64,000 nucleotides of DNA, taken from assembly GCA_045658165.1 (NCBI GenBank), contig JAZOUN010000115.1:1-64000 (forward strand), written 5' to 3'. The stretch comes from UBA1081 sp045658165 (GTDB lineage Bacteria; Bacillota; Clostridia; Oscillospirales; Acutalibacteraceae). The stretch's first letter is position 1, and each line of letters starts with the position of its first letter. Positions 6,296-14,720 of the stretch are shown here, in pieces. The translations under genes and the position numbers were made by a program. The notes under the pieces are model-generated. The model had not been told where the DNA came from. It was given only the letters and a program-made list of their open reading frames with translations, and did no database searches.

Positions 6296-6351
6296 TTGAC
6301 TTTTTCATTCTACACATTGTAGAATATCTATATATTCTACAATGTGTAGAA
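6296..6351 (+). promoter_or_regulatory. blaI promoter with two BlaI-type operators
   Basis: TTGACT (6296-6301), an 18-base spacer and TAGAAT (6320-6325). Two 17-bp palindromes, TTCTACACATTGTAGAA (6308-6324) and TTCTACAATGTGTAGAA (6335-6351), have centres 27 bp apart. Each contains the TACA-N3-TGTA core recognised by BlaI/MecI repressors. The first covers the -10 region, so the gene pair is very likely autorepressed. Confidence 0.88.
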
Positions 6352-6372
6352 CATTTTCGGAGGTGTTTTTTT

Positions 6373-6735
6373 ATGAGTGAAATTCAGATGGGAGCAATTG
6401 AATCCAGATTTGCGGATATTATCTGGCAGAATGAACCCGTTTCAACAACAGATCTTGTCAGAATGAGTGAATCGGCTCTCGGTTGGAAAAAAACAACAGC
6501 CTACACCGTTCTGAAAAGACTCTGCGATAAAGGAATTTTCAGAAATGACAAAGGGACTGTCACTTCCGTCATTTCAAAAGACGATTTCTATTCTGTTCAG
6601 AGCGAACAGTTTGTAGACAACACATTCGGAGGCTCATTGCCTGCATTTCTTGCGGCATTCACCAAAAGAAAATCACTCACCCGGGAGGAAGTTGACGAAC
6701 TTCGCAGAATGGTTGCCGATTTTGAGGTGGATTGA
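6373..6735 (+). CDS. blaI: BlaI/MecI-type transcriptional repressor
   Basis: 120 residues, the usual size of BlaI/MecI/CopY-family repressors. The N-terminal winged helix-turn-helix is clear (GWKKTTAYTVLKRLCDKG, with the typical TV-x-T-x-L-x-RL pattern). The C-terminal part (VDELRRMVADFEVD) is the dimerisation helix. It would bind the two TACA/TGTA palindromes in its own promoter as a dimer. Its stop overlaps the ribosome-site region of the following BlaR1-type gene. In the known system the membrane protease triggers cleavage of the repressor. The signal need not be a beta-lactam here (see blaR1). Confidence 0.9.
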   Translation: MSEIQMGAIESRFADIIWQNEPVSTTDLVRMSESALGWKKTTAYTVLKRLCDKGIFRNDKGTVTSVISKDDFYSVQSEQFVDNTFGGSLPAFLAAFTKRKSLTREEVDELRRMVADFEVD

Positions 6736-6737
6736 AT

Positions 6738-9527
6738 ATGACTGATTTATTTATATCTCTTTTCAATATGAGTATAACGGCATCATGGCTCGTACTTGCG
6801 GTTGTTGCGGTGAGATTTTTTCTTAAAAAAACTCCCAAATGGATAAATACCGTGCTCTGGGCTTTTGTGGGATTCCGTCTTGTGTGTCCGTTCTCCTTTG
6901 AAAGCATTTTCAGCCTTGTTCCGAGCACTGAAACCATTCCTCAGAATATTGTTAGCGGTCCGTCATTTGATGTAAATACAGGAATAAACGCTGTTGACAA
7001 TCAGGTAAATGACTATCTCGGTTCACATTATTTTGAGGGTGTTACGGTTCCTTTGAATACGGGTTTTACGGCAGTGAGCATTTTTGCTCTTCTGTGGCTT
7101 CTGGGAATGACAGCACTGATTATATATTCTGTTATAAGTTACGTACGGATTCACAGAAAAGTTACCGAAAGTGTATTACTTAACGGAAATGTGTACCTTT
7201 GCGATCACATAGCCACGCCATTTATACTCGGAATTGTGAAGCCCCGTATTTTTCTTCCGTCGGGTATGGCTGAAAGTGACATTGAATATGTCATTGCCCA
7301 TGAAAATGCGCATCTAAAACGCCGTGACCACTGGTGGAAGCCTTTCGGTTTTGCAATTCTTACCGTTTATTGGTTCAATCCCATAATATGGCTTGCATAT
7401 ATCCTGCTTTGTAAGGATATTGAGTTGGCATGTGATGAAAAGGTCATAAAAGAAATGGGAACCGATATCAGAAAAGCTTATTCAGACGCTCTTATCAACT
7501 GCAGTATTTCAAGACGGACTGTTTCAGCTTGTCCTCTTGCATTCGGAGAAACGGGAATAAAAAGCAGAATCAAATCTGTTCTCAGTTACAGAAAACCGAC
7601 TGTATGGATTATTACGATTGCTGTTATTTCCTGCATTGTTGTTGCAGTTTGCTTCCTTACAAATCCGAAAAGCGAATTAAAAGAAAGCAATCCCGAGCTT
7701 GATGAAGCTGTTTCGCAGGCGATTTTCTATATTAATTCACAATATGATTATCATGATGAATGCATAACCGAAGGACATATTGTATATGGCATTGAGGAAA
7801 AAGGCAATGAAGTCACAGTTTATCTTACAGAAAATCTTACAACATTCGGGTTTAAAAACGGTTATTTCATAGCGAAGTCAGGTCATCAGATACCTGCTGT
7901 ATTCACTTTTGAAAAATCTGAAAATAAATATAATCTTATAAACTACGAATACGCAAAAGACGGTTCAGAACACGTGGATTCAATAAAGAAAATGTTCCCT
8001 GCAGAATACGAACACCGTGCATTGACTCCCACGGACGAAGACTACGAAAACATGTGGAATCAATGCGTAAATTACGCAGAGACTTATCTTAAGGAAATCG
8101 GCAGAGATGCTGAGGTACGTGATTACAGTGATGTTGAACGTATATCACTTACCGATGCCGGTATATCCGTTGAAATCTCAAATATGCTTTATGAAAGCAA
8201 GTTGCCATATGATATGGATATCGGCACTTTTGAAGAAATTGAAGAGGGTGTAAGATACATTTACCGTACAGTCTACGAAAAAGAAAAGAATCTGCTTGTG
8301 TTTACCCGTGAAGTTTATTCTACCGGTGCTGTAACGAGCAGAATTGAAATAAACACGCTGACAGGTGATGTTATTTCACAGAATGAATACACCTATAAAG
8401 TACCGGAAACAGAATACAGCGGTAAGTATGACGGCAGGTTTACAGAGAAATATGAACGGCTTGTTTATCTTGATTATGTAAAAGTGTCAGACGAAATCAG
8501 AAATGAATATTCTGTAACAGCTTTGCATTATCCTGAAAGTGAAGATGGAAGTTCATCAATCCTTGTGGGTGAAGCATACGGTTATGATGTGGCACGTTTT
8601 CTTGATAATGTATCATGGAAACAATGTTCCCCTCCCCTTTCGGAGCTGGCTTCTCCCGGTTCTGTGGAATTTGTGATTGATGAAGATTACAGACTGACCG
8701 TTTATGCGCGCCAAAAAGGTTCTGTGTTTGCCTATGCATTTATAAAAGCCGGAAACTTTGAAAGATATTACCGTATCGGTTATGATGCTTACGGAACTGT
8801 TGTGACACTTCTGCACTCTCCTGCCGAAATGTCCGCAAGCAGTATTGCACATTCTGTCGACTCATATTCATATTTTTCAGAGTATGACTCCTCTTATATT
8901 TCTCTTAATCCCGACACAAAAGATATCTTTTTCAGCATATCAAGACTCAGTGACTATATAGTTGACGGCACATATCAGGATTATGAAGATAAAATTGTAA
9001 TTGTTGCGAATGACAAAGCGCATCATTACACTTTCCGCAAACAGGGTGAAGATCTTGTTTTTGTTGCCGATGAGTCATCTCCCATGCCCGGATACAGTTA
9101 TCAGTCAGATTCCGAGCCTGAAGTCTGCATTCCCGCCGGTGCAGTATTTGAATTCAACGGTACTGAAAAAATGTACATTGACAAAATAACCGCTGATATT
9201 GATGATGACGGCACAGATGAATACTGTGTCCTCGGATACGGCCCCACATCGGGACTTTTTACAATTACATTTACAGTTTATGAAAACGGCAAGGCTGAAT
9301 ATTTCAATATATTCAACAGTGAAACCGACGGACTTTATTTCGGTTGGAATGAAAATGGTGAAGCTGTTTTAAGAGGAACAAAAATGGTGGCTTATGATAA
9401 GCTTGCCCATGAAGATGTTGAATACAGTATCGAGATAAAAGACGGAAATATCGTTCTTAAATCAGGTCTTGAAAAAATGGCATACTGGGGCGAACAAGGA
9501 ATAAACTCCCCTCATGCACCAAAATAA
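6738..9527 (+). CDS. blaR1: BlaR1/MecR1-type M56 membrane metalloprotease with a large non-PBP sensor region
   Basis: About 929 residues. Membrane helices near 5-28, 35-52 and 115-135 lead into an M56 zinc protease domain with VIAHENAHLKRRDHW (HExxH near residue 188) and ELACDEKVIKEMG, the downstream metal-ligand segment. Another helix near 290-310 is followed by some 600 extracytoplasmic residues. Unlike classical BlaR1, the sensor shows no SxxK...SxN...KTG penicillin-binding order that I can find, so the ligand is probably different. Start: ATG at 6738 with GAGGTGG 7 bases upstream; a TTG at 6732 is less likely. It probably relays an envelope signal to BlaI. No beta-lactamase or other target gene lies next to the pair. 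Confidence 0.85.
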   Translation: MTDLFISLFNMSITASWLVLAVVAVRFFLKKTPKWINTVLWAFVGFRLVCPFSFESIFSLVPSTETIPQNIVSGPSFDVNTGINAVDNQVNDYLGSHYFEGVTVPLNTGFTAVSIFALLWLLGMTALIIYSVISYVRIHRKVTESVLLNGNVYLCDHIATPFILGIVKPRIFLPSGMAESDIEYVIAHENAHLKRRDHWWKPFGFAILTVYWFNPIIWLAYILLCKDIELACDEKVIKEMGTDIRKAYSDALINCSISRRTVSACPLAFGETGIKSRIKSVLSYRKPTVWIITIAVISCIVVAVCFLTNPKSELKESNPELDEAVSQAIFYINSQYDYHDECITEGHIVYGIEEKGNEVTVYLTENLTTFGFKNGYFIAKSGHQIPAVFTFEKSENKYNLINYEYAKDGSEHVDSIKKMFPAEYEHRALTPTDEDYENMWNQCVNYAETYLKEIGRDAEVRDYSDVERISLTDAGISVEISNMLYESKLPYDMDIGTFEEIEEGVRYIYRTVYEKEKNLLVFTREVYSTGAVTSRIEINTLTGDVISQNEYTYKVPETEYSGKYDGRFTEKYERLVYLDYVKVSDEIRNEYSVTALHYPESEDGSSSILVGEAYGYDVARFLDNVSWKQCSPPLSELASPGSVEFVIDEDYRLTVYARQKGSVFAYAFIKAGNFERYYRIGYDAYGTVVTLLHSPAEMSASSIAHSVDSYSYFSEYDSSYISLNPDTKDIFFSISRLSDYIVDGTYQDYEDKIVIVANDKAHHYTFRKQGEDLVFVADESSPMPGYSYQSDSEPEVCIPAGAVFEFNGTEKMYIDKITADIDDDGTDEYCVLGYGPTSGLFTITFTVYENGKAEYFNIFNSETDGLYFGWNENGEAVLRGTKMVAYDKLAHEDVEYSIEIKDGNIVLKSGLEKMAYWGEQGINSPHAPK

Positions 9528-9544
9528 TACCATACAACTGCAAA

Positions 9545-9578
9545 AACACCCGAAGCGTGATGTCTCGGGTGTTCTGAT
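9545..9578. terminator. Shared terminator between blaR1 and rpoD
   Basis: AACACCCGA (9545-9553) pairs with TCGGGTGTT (9565-9573). It has short T/A-rich flanks on both sides and lies between convergent genes, so it can act in both directions. Confidence 0.75.
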
Positions 9579-9592
9579 TATACAGATTTTAA

Positions 9593-10693
9593 TTAATCAA
9601 GGAAATCCTTAAGCTTTTTGCTTCTCTGAGGATGACGGAGTTTTCTGAGAGCCTTTGCTTCAATCTGACGAATTCTTTCTCTTGTAACATTGAATTCGGC
9701 ACCGACTTCTTCAAGAGTTTTGGGATGACCGTCTTCAAGACCGAATCTGAGAGTAAGAACCTTTGCTTCTCTGGGAGTGAGAGTTTTAAGAACAGAATTG
9801 AGAGCTTCTTTAAGAAGAAGCTGTGACGCAGCGTCTGCGGGAGCGAGTGCATCTTCATCGGGAATAAAGTCGCCAAGATGGCTGTCTTCTTCCTCACCGA
9901 TAGGAGTTTCAAGTGAAACAGGTTCCTGTGCCACGCGAAGGATTTCACGAACCTTTTCAACACTCATGCCGAGTTCTGCAGCGATTTCTTCAGCTGTCGG
10001 TTCTCTGCCGTTCTTGTGAAGAAGAAGGCTGTTTGTCTTCTTGACTTTATTGATTGTTTCAACCATATGAACGGGAATACGGATAGTTCTTGCCTGGTCT
10101 GCAATAGCTCTTGTAATAGCCTGTCTTATCCACCATGTAGCGTATGTTGAGAATTTGAAACCTTTTGTATAGTCGAACTTTTCAACAGCCTTGATAAGAC
10201 CGAGGTTACCTTCCTGAATAAGATCAAGGAACTGCATACCTCTGCCGCCGTAACGCTTTGCGATACTTACAACAAGACGAAGGTTTGCTTCTTCAAGACG
10301 TCTTTTTGCAACGGGATCATCATGAGCTATTCTCATAGCAAGGTCAATTTCTTCTTCTGCTGTAAGAAGAGGTACCTTACCGATTTCTTTAAGATAAACC
10401 TTAACAGGATCATCCATCTGGATGTTTTTAGCGTCAGAATCATCAACTTCGATTTCTGCTGACTTACCGATATCACTGTCATCAAAATCAAGAACATCGA
10501 TCATTGCATCTGTCATATCGTCAACGATTTCAATGTTGTTTGTTTCAACCTGCTCATAGAACTTGTCCAGTTCTTCGATATCAAAGTCAATCTCAAGTAT
10601 TGCAGAATCGATTTCCTGAGTAGTAAGCTTACCTGTCTGCTTACCCTTTTCTATAAGTCGGCTGAATACATTTTTCTTTTCTGTGTTTTCCAT
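9593..10693 (-). CDS. rpoD: Primary sigma factor SigA/RpoD
   Basis: 366 residues, the size of Firmicute SigA. Region 1.2 has DPVKVYLKEIGKVPLLTAEE. Region 2 has the RPOD box DLIQEGNLGLIKAVEKFDYTKG and FSTYATWWIRQAI, the -10 recognition helix. Region 4.2 near the end (LEEVGAEFNVTRERIRQIE) recognises -35 elements. It directs RNA polymerase to TTGACA/TATAAT promoters, which are plentiful in this window. It lies 19 bases after dnaG, the usual macromolecular-synthesis operon order; rpsU is absent. The N-terminal region 1.1 is short and acidic. Confidence 0.97.
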   Translation of the reverse strand: MENTEKKNVFSRLIEKGKQTGKLTTQEIDSAILEIDFDIEELDKFYEQVETNNIEIVDDMTDAMIDVLDFDDSDIGKSAEIEVDDSDAKNIQMDDPVKVYLKEIGKVPLLTAEEEIDLAMRIAHDDPVAKRRLEEANLRLVVSIAKRYGGRGMQFLDLIQEGNLGLIKAVEKFDYTKGFKFSTYATWWIRQAITRAIADQARTIRIPVHMVETINKVKKTNSLLLHKNGREPTAEEIAAELGMSVEKVREILRVAQEPVSLETPIGEEEDSHLGDFIPDEDALAPADAASQLLLKEALNSVLKTLTPREAKVLTLRFGLEDGHPKTLEEVGAEFNVTRERIRQIEAKALRKLRHPQRSKKLKDFLD

Positions 10694-10712
10694 ATCTTTC
10701 CACCTGTCTTAT

Positions 10713-12461
10713 TTATTCTTCCTTTTTCTGAAACTGAGAAAACCACTCATCATCAGTCATTCCTGCCGGATTTTTGGTTTCCCGTTCACGTTTTTCATCC
10801 TTCATTCGTTTTATACAGTCAAGACATTCCTGAACTGTATTTCCGAGTTTCTCTCTCATTGCCTCAAGCCTTACAAGATACCCTATCTCTTCATCAGACA
10901 GTTCCGAAGCGAAATATGTAATCTCAACCGGTCTGTGCTGCTGAATATGACTTGCAATGACACTGTAAATTCTACGGTTCAGATCAGTTGCAAAATCATC
11001 ACTACTCAATTTTTCTTTGATTTTTGAATAAAAATCAGGATTGTGAAGCAGTGATGCAATAAGCGTTTCTTCCGCCTTTGCTGCAATAAGATTCTGCTGA
11101 CGTTCGGGATTTACTTTTTTAAGTGAATCATCATTGAAAGTTGCTGCCTTAGCAAAATTATCTTTCGTTTCACGACGGGCTTTCTGTTTTGCTTTCTTTT
11201 CAATCTGAATAACGATTGCTTCTTTTGAAACACCCAGCTGTGATGAAAGTTTTGATGCATAAACATCCCAATGAATAGGATTACGCACCTTTGACAACAC
11301 TTCTACCGCTTTTTCCAGGTAGGCAACCTTTCCGTCGGATGATTGCAGATCAAACCCCTGCTGTGCTCTCTGAAGATCAAATTCAACATCACCAACAGCA
11401 GATGAGAGAATCTGACGCATTTTATCCTTACCGTATTTTTTTATAATTTCGTCAGGATCTTTTCCGCCCTGCAGTTTTGCAACTCTTATTCTGAGAGGTG
11501 TTTTTGACAAAATTCCGATAGCCTTACGTGTAGCATTCTGTCCTGCTTCGTCGCTGTCATACGACAATATAACTTCTTCGGCATATTTTGACAAAAGTTT
11601 TGCCTGCTCAGGTGTAAAAGCTGTACCAAGACCTGCAACGGCATTTTCAAACCCTGCCTGATGATAAGCTATAACATCCATATAACCCTCACAAAGTATA
11701 AGGGTTTTATCTGTTCCTCTTTTTGCAAAGTTCAGGGCAAACACTCCCTGACTTTTTTTATAAACCAGAGTATCTGAGGTATTAACATACTTTGGTTTTG
11801 AATCGTCAAGAACTCTGCCCCCGAAAGCTATAACACTTCCCTTTACATCAATAATGGGAAACATTGCTCTGTTTCGGAATGTATCAATCACATAGCCTTT
11901 CTGCGTCTTTTTCGCAAGGTCGGCAGCAATGAGTTCCTGCTCGGAAAATCCCTTGGATTTCATATGTTTTATAAGCGAATTCCAGTTATCGGGTGCGTAC
12001 CCAAGACCGAAATGCCGTATTGTTTCCGGTGAAAGACCTCGGTCAAGGAAATAATCAAGTCCCGTCTTTCCTTCCGGCTTAAAAAGATTCGCATGAAAGA
12101 ATTTTGCCGCTTCACGGTTTGCATCATACATACGTCTTTTCATTTTGGCAATACTGTCATCATACCCGTCTGCCGGAAGAGCAAGTCCTGAACGCTCTGC
12201 AAGAACCGTTACGGCTTCACCGTAATCAAGATTTTCGATATTCTTGATAAAGGTTATTGCATCACCGCCTGAACCGCAGCCGAAACAATAATATGACTGA
12301 GTATTTATATAAACAGTGAACGACGGTGTTTTTTCATTATGAAACGGACACAATCCCGTTGCAAGAGGTCCTCTTACACGCAGATCCACATAAGGAGAAA
12401 TAACGTCTACAATATCGTTTCTGTCTCTTACTTCAGCTAAAAACTCATCACTGAAACGCAT
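10713..12461 (-). CDS. dnaG: DNA primase DnaG
   Basis: 582 residues. The N-terminal CHC2 zinc domain has Cys38, His41, Cys59 and Cys62 (C-x2-H-x17-C-x2-C). Then comes the primase core, with a TOPRIM domain containing LILCEGYMDVIAY (catalytic Glu) and EVILSYDSDEAG (the DxD metal pair). The C-terminal part should bind DnaB helicase. It makes the RNA primers for DNA replication. It is cotranscribed with rpoD. An AT-rich stretch of 72 bases with a TATAAT-like sequence near 12483 separates it from the YigZ gene. Confidence 0.97.
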   Translation of the reverse strand: MRFSDEFLAEVRDRNDIVDVISPYVDLRVRGPLATGLCPFHNEKTPSFTVYINTQSYYCFGCGSGGDAITFIKNIENLDYGEAVTVLAERSGLALPADGYDDSIAKMKRRMYDANREAAKFFHANLFKPEGKTGLDYFLDRGLSPETIRHFGLGYAPDNWNSLIKHMKSKGFSEQELIAADLAKKTQKGYVIDTFRNRAMFPIIDVKGSVIAFGGRVLDDSKPKYVNTSDTLVYKKSQGVFALNFAKRGTDKTLILCEGYMDVIAYHQAGFENAVAGLGTAFTPEQAKLLSKYAEEVILSYDSDEAGQNATRKAIGILSKTPLRIRVAKLQGGKDPDEIIKKYGKDKMRQILSSAVGDVEFDLQRAQQGFDLQSSDGKVAYLEKAVEVLSKVRNPIHWDVYASKLSSQLGVSKEAIVIQIEKKAKQKARRETKDNFAKAATFNDDSLKKVNPERQQNLIAAKAEETLIASLLHNPDFYSKIKEKLSSDDFATDLNRRIYSVIASHIQQHRPVEITYFASELSDEEIGYLVRLEAMREKLGNTVQECLDCIKRMKDEKRERETKNPAGMTDDEWFSQFQKKEE

Positions 12462-12533
12462 ATATTCTCCCCCTTTATTTATTATATACTCTTTTTAACA
12501 CTAAAATCCTTTATTTTTCTGAAATTATTTTTT

Positions 12534-13157
12534 TTATTCAATTTCAGCGTATTTTTCACATAACTTGACAGAAGAAAACTTTCCTAAACTGAGATCCACA
12601 AGTTTTGCTTCAAAAAGCGGTTCATTTGCTTTCGGAAGATAAAATACAACCGTTACATTTTCCCCGAAATCTGTCTGCTCGGTAATTCCGCCGAATTCGG
12701 GAACGAGTGATGCAAGTCTGCCGTAAAAATTATAATCACATGTTACGCTCAATACCGAACATACACTCATTTTTATAATTCCTGCAGCTTCCACGGCAAT
12801 TTTTGATGTGTGGGAATATGCTCTTACAAGTCCTCCCGCACCAAGCAGAACACCGCCGAAATATCTTGTGGCAACAACAACGCAATCGGTTATATTTTCT
12901 TTAAGCAGAACATCAAGAACCGGTACGCCTGCCGTTCCGGAGGGTTCTCCGTCGTCGGAATAACGTCTTGACTGCCCCTGGCGGAGAACATATGCGTAAA
13001 CATTGTGGGTTGCGTCCCAATGCTTACTTCTTATGGTATTGATAAAATCCATTGCCTCTTCCTGCGTTGTAACAGGCTTTGCGTAGCCGATGAATCGGGA
13101 ACGCTTTTCAATGAACTCATCACTTGACTCTTTTTTTAATGTAAGATAATCTGACAT
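12534..13157 (-). CDS. yigZ: YigZ/IMPACT family protein
   Basis: 207 residues with the IMPACT-family N-terminal domain: FIEKRSRFIGYAKPV, then the signature SDDGEPSGTAGVPVLDVL, then VVVATRYFGGVLLGAGGLVRAY. A C-terminal DUF1949-like ferredoxin-type domain follows. Bacterial members are conserved but biochemically vague; a role linked to translation or nucleic-acid binding is usually proposed. It sits between dnaG and rpmE with its own ribosome site (AAGGAGAACTT). Confidence 0.93.
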   Translation of the reverse strand: MSDYLTLKKESSDEFIEKRSRFIGYAKPVTTQEEAMDFINTIRSKHWDATHNVYAYVLRQGQSRRYSDDGEPSGTAGVPVLDVLLKENITDCVVVATRYFGGVLLGAGGLVRAYSHTSKIAVEAAGIIKMSVCSVLSVTCDYNFYGRLASLVPEFGGITEQTDFGENVTVVFYLPKANEPLFEAKLVDLSLGKFSSVKLCEKYAEIE

Positions 13158-13230
13158 AAGTTCTCCTTGTGAATCAGGATATGACAGAAACTTGCTGACA
13201 TATCATTCTTTATCTTTCTTCTGCAACGAC

Positions 13231-13255
13231 AAAAAACGGCACTGACATAGTGCCG
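13231..13255 (-). terminator. Terminator of rpmE
   Basis: CGGCACT (13237-13243) and AGTGCCG (13249-13255) form a stem followed on the minus strand by TTTTTTG. It is 20 bases downstream of the rpmE stop codon. Confidence 0.8.
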
Positions 13256-13273
13256 CTTCGCAATTTTAATAAA

Positions 13274-13477
13274 TTACTTATCAAGATTATAACGCTTCTT
13301 GAATCTGTCAACACGTCCGCCTGTATCAACAAGCTTCTGCTTACCTGTGAAGAACGGATGGCACTTTGAACAGATATCAACACGAAGATCTTCTTTTGAT
13401 GAGCCTGTTTCATATACAGCACCGCAAGCGCACTTTATCTGAGTCTGCTTATAGTTAGGATGAATACCCTCTTTCAT
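13274..13477 (-). CDS. rpmE: Ribosomal protein L31 (zinc-binding form)
   Basis: 67 residues, the normal length. MKEGIHPNY is the typical start. The four zinc ligands are present: Cys16 and Cys18 (CACG) and Cys36 and Cys39 (CSKCHPFFTGKQ). It is therefore the C+ form used when zinc is sufficient, not the YtiA-type replacement. Shine-Dalgarno AGAGGTG lies 6 bases before the ATG. It is transcribed leftward as a single gene. Confidence 0.97.
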   Translation of the reverse strand: MKEGIHPNYKQTQIKCACGAVYETGSSKEDLRVDICSKCHPFFTGKQKLVDTGGRVDRFKKRYNLDK

Positions 13478-13658
13478 TACGATTCACCTCTTTCAATCAT
13501 TTACATAACGCAAGTATTGTATCACAACTATTCAAGAAATGCAACAATTATTTTAAATTTTTTTTCTTTTTTTTCACCTGTTTTTTTACTTTTTTCTATT
13601 AAAGATTTATTCACTTTCTGTTTATACAAAAGTATGCACAGATTTAACAAAAAAATTG

Positions 13659-13687
13659 TTGACAAATAACAAATTACATAGTATACT
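13659..13687 (+). promoter_or_regulatory. Consensus promoter of the second sigma-factor gene, with an overlapping dyad
   Basis: TTGACA (13659-13664), 17 bases, TATACT (13682-13687). AGTATAC (13680-13686) and GTATACT (13695-13701) form a perfect dyad across the -10 and start site, a possible operator. Confidence 0.85.
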
Positions 13688-13723
13688 ATGTTTTGTATAC
13701 TGACGAATTATAAGAGGTTTTTC

Positions 13724-14308
13724 ATGGCTGATAAGGAAAAAATCAGTAATTTTACAGTTTTTTCAAATGAAGAGCTTGTTTCTCTGATAAGAAAAGGTTA
13801 TTCAAAAGCATTTGATGAACTGGCAAACAGATTCAGCGGTACAGTTTCTGTTCTTGCAAAAAATTATTATTCACAATCCCTTACACATGAAGACTGGTTT
13901 CAGGAAGGTATGACAGGATTCATTCTTGCTGTACGCACCTTTGACGAAAACAAAGAAGCTTCTTTTTCCACATACGCTTCTGTCTGCATAACAAACAAAC
14001 TCCGTTCCGTATGGAAAAAGGCAAAAAACTCCCCGGACCTGTCCCTTAGTGATTCCGTTATTCTTGACGATACACAGCTCCCTTCCGAGAAATCTCCGGA
14101 AGAAGATTATATAGAACATGAAAGTTACCGTTTTTTAACAGAGAATTTTTTCAGTAAACTTTCAGAAACCGAAAAAAAAGTTATAATATGCTATCTTGCA
14201 AACTTCAGCTATTCGGAAACGGCCGAAAAGCTGAATATGACAGAAAAATCGGTTGACAATGCTCTTTGCAGAGCAAAAGCAAAAATAAAAAAAGCGGTAA
14301 AAAAGTAA
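13724..14308 (+). CDS. Sigma-70 family factor of SigH-like type
   Basis: 194 residues with regions 2 and 4 only. Region 2 is seen as EDWFQEGMTGFILAVRTFDENK and SFSTYASVCITNKLRSVWKK. Region 4 is KLSETEKKVIICYLANFSYSETAEKLNMTEKSVDNALCRAKAKIKK. The size and the NEELVSLIRKGYSKAFDELA start resemble SigH-type (Spo0H) factors, but a sporulation role is not shown by the sequence. Start: ATG at 13724, 8 bases after AAGAGG. An earlier in-frame ATG at 13688 lies at the transcription start and is unlikely. A zinc-ribbon gene follows 84 bases later. Confidence 0.85.
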   Translation: MADKEKISNFTVFSNEELVSLIRKGYSKAFDELANRFSGTVSVLAKNYYSQSLTHEDWFQEGMTGFILAVRTFDENKEASFSTYASVCITNKLRSVWKKAKNSPDLSLSDSVILDDTQLPSEKSPEEDYIEHESYRFLTENFFSKLSETEKKVIICYLANFSYSETAEKLNMTEKSVDNALCRAKAKIKKAVKK

Positions 14309-14392
14309 ACTGTCCACATAATGTGGTGGTTATAAATGCCTACACTTCCTAAAAAAAGAACGGCAAATAAAATAAGCGAGGTACTGATTTTT

Positions 14393-14671
14393 ATGTACGA
14401 AGACAAAACTTTAATCTGCAAAGATTGCGGAAACGAATTCGTTTTCACCGCAGGTGAGCAGGAATTCTATGCTGAAAAGGGCTTTGAAAATGAGCCTCAG
14501 CGTTGTAAGGAATGCCGCCAGGCACGCAAGGCAGGCAGAAACGGCGAACGCAAATTCTACACAGCAATTTGTAGAGAATGCGGTGCAGAAGCAAAAGTTC
14601 CCTTTGAACCCAAGAGCGACAGAGGTGTTCTTTGCTCAGCTTGTTTTGAAAAATCCAAGTCTGCAGAATAA
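14393..14671 (+). CDS. Small zinc-ribbon protein
   Basis: 92 residues with two treble-clef-like Cys clusters: CKDCGNEF...CKECRQARK and CRECGAEAKVPF...CSACFEK. The first half matches the common probable zinc-ribbon domain of clostridial proteins (LICKDCGNEFVFTAGEQEFYA). Such proteins may bind nucleic acid or protein; nothing more specific can be said. The ATG at 14393 follows GAGGTACTGATTTTT. A longer frame starting at 14336 lacks a ribosome site. It is followed by a bidirectional terminator. Confidence 0.85.
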   Translation: MYEDKTLICKDCGNEFVFTAGEQEFYAEKGFENEPQRCKECRQARKAGRNGERKFYTAICRECGAEAKVPFEPKSDRGVLCSACFEKSKSAE

Positions 14672-14685
14672 TTAAACATAAACAC

Positions 14686-14716
14686 AAAACGGTCACCTGT
14701 CGGTGACCGTTTTTGT
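14686..14716. terminator. Bidirectional terminator
   Basis: ACGGTCACC (14689-14697) pairs with GGTGACCGT (14702-14710), with A and T runs on either side. It lies between the zinc-ribbon gene and the convergent GNAT-PLD fusion gene. Confidence 0.9.
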
Positions 14717-14720
14717 ATTA

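Noticed and set aside
5840..6372. A further gene in the AT-rich stretch before blaI
   Set aside because: Only terminators, tRNA-Pro and the blaI control region are supported; no frame with a ribosome site is present.
6738..9527. Calling the blaI/blaR1 pair a beta-lactam resistance operon
   Set aside because: There is no beta-lactamase or penicillin-binding gene nearby and no PBP motif set in the sensor.
9632..10019. Open frames opposite rpoD
   Set aside because: Low-complexity Ser/Phe-rich shadows of a conserved gene, without ribosome sites.
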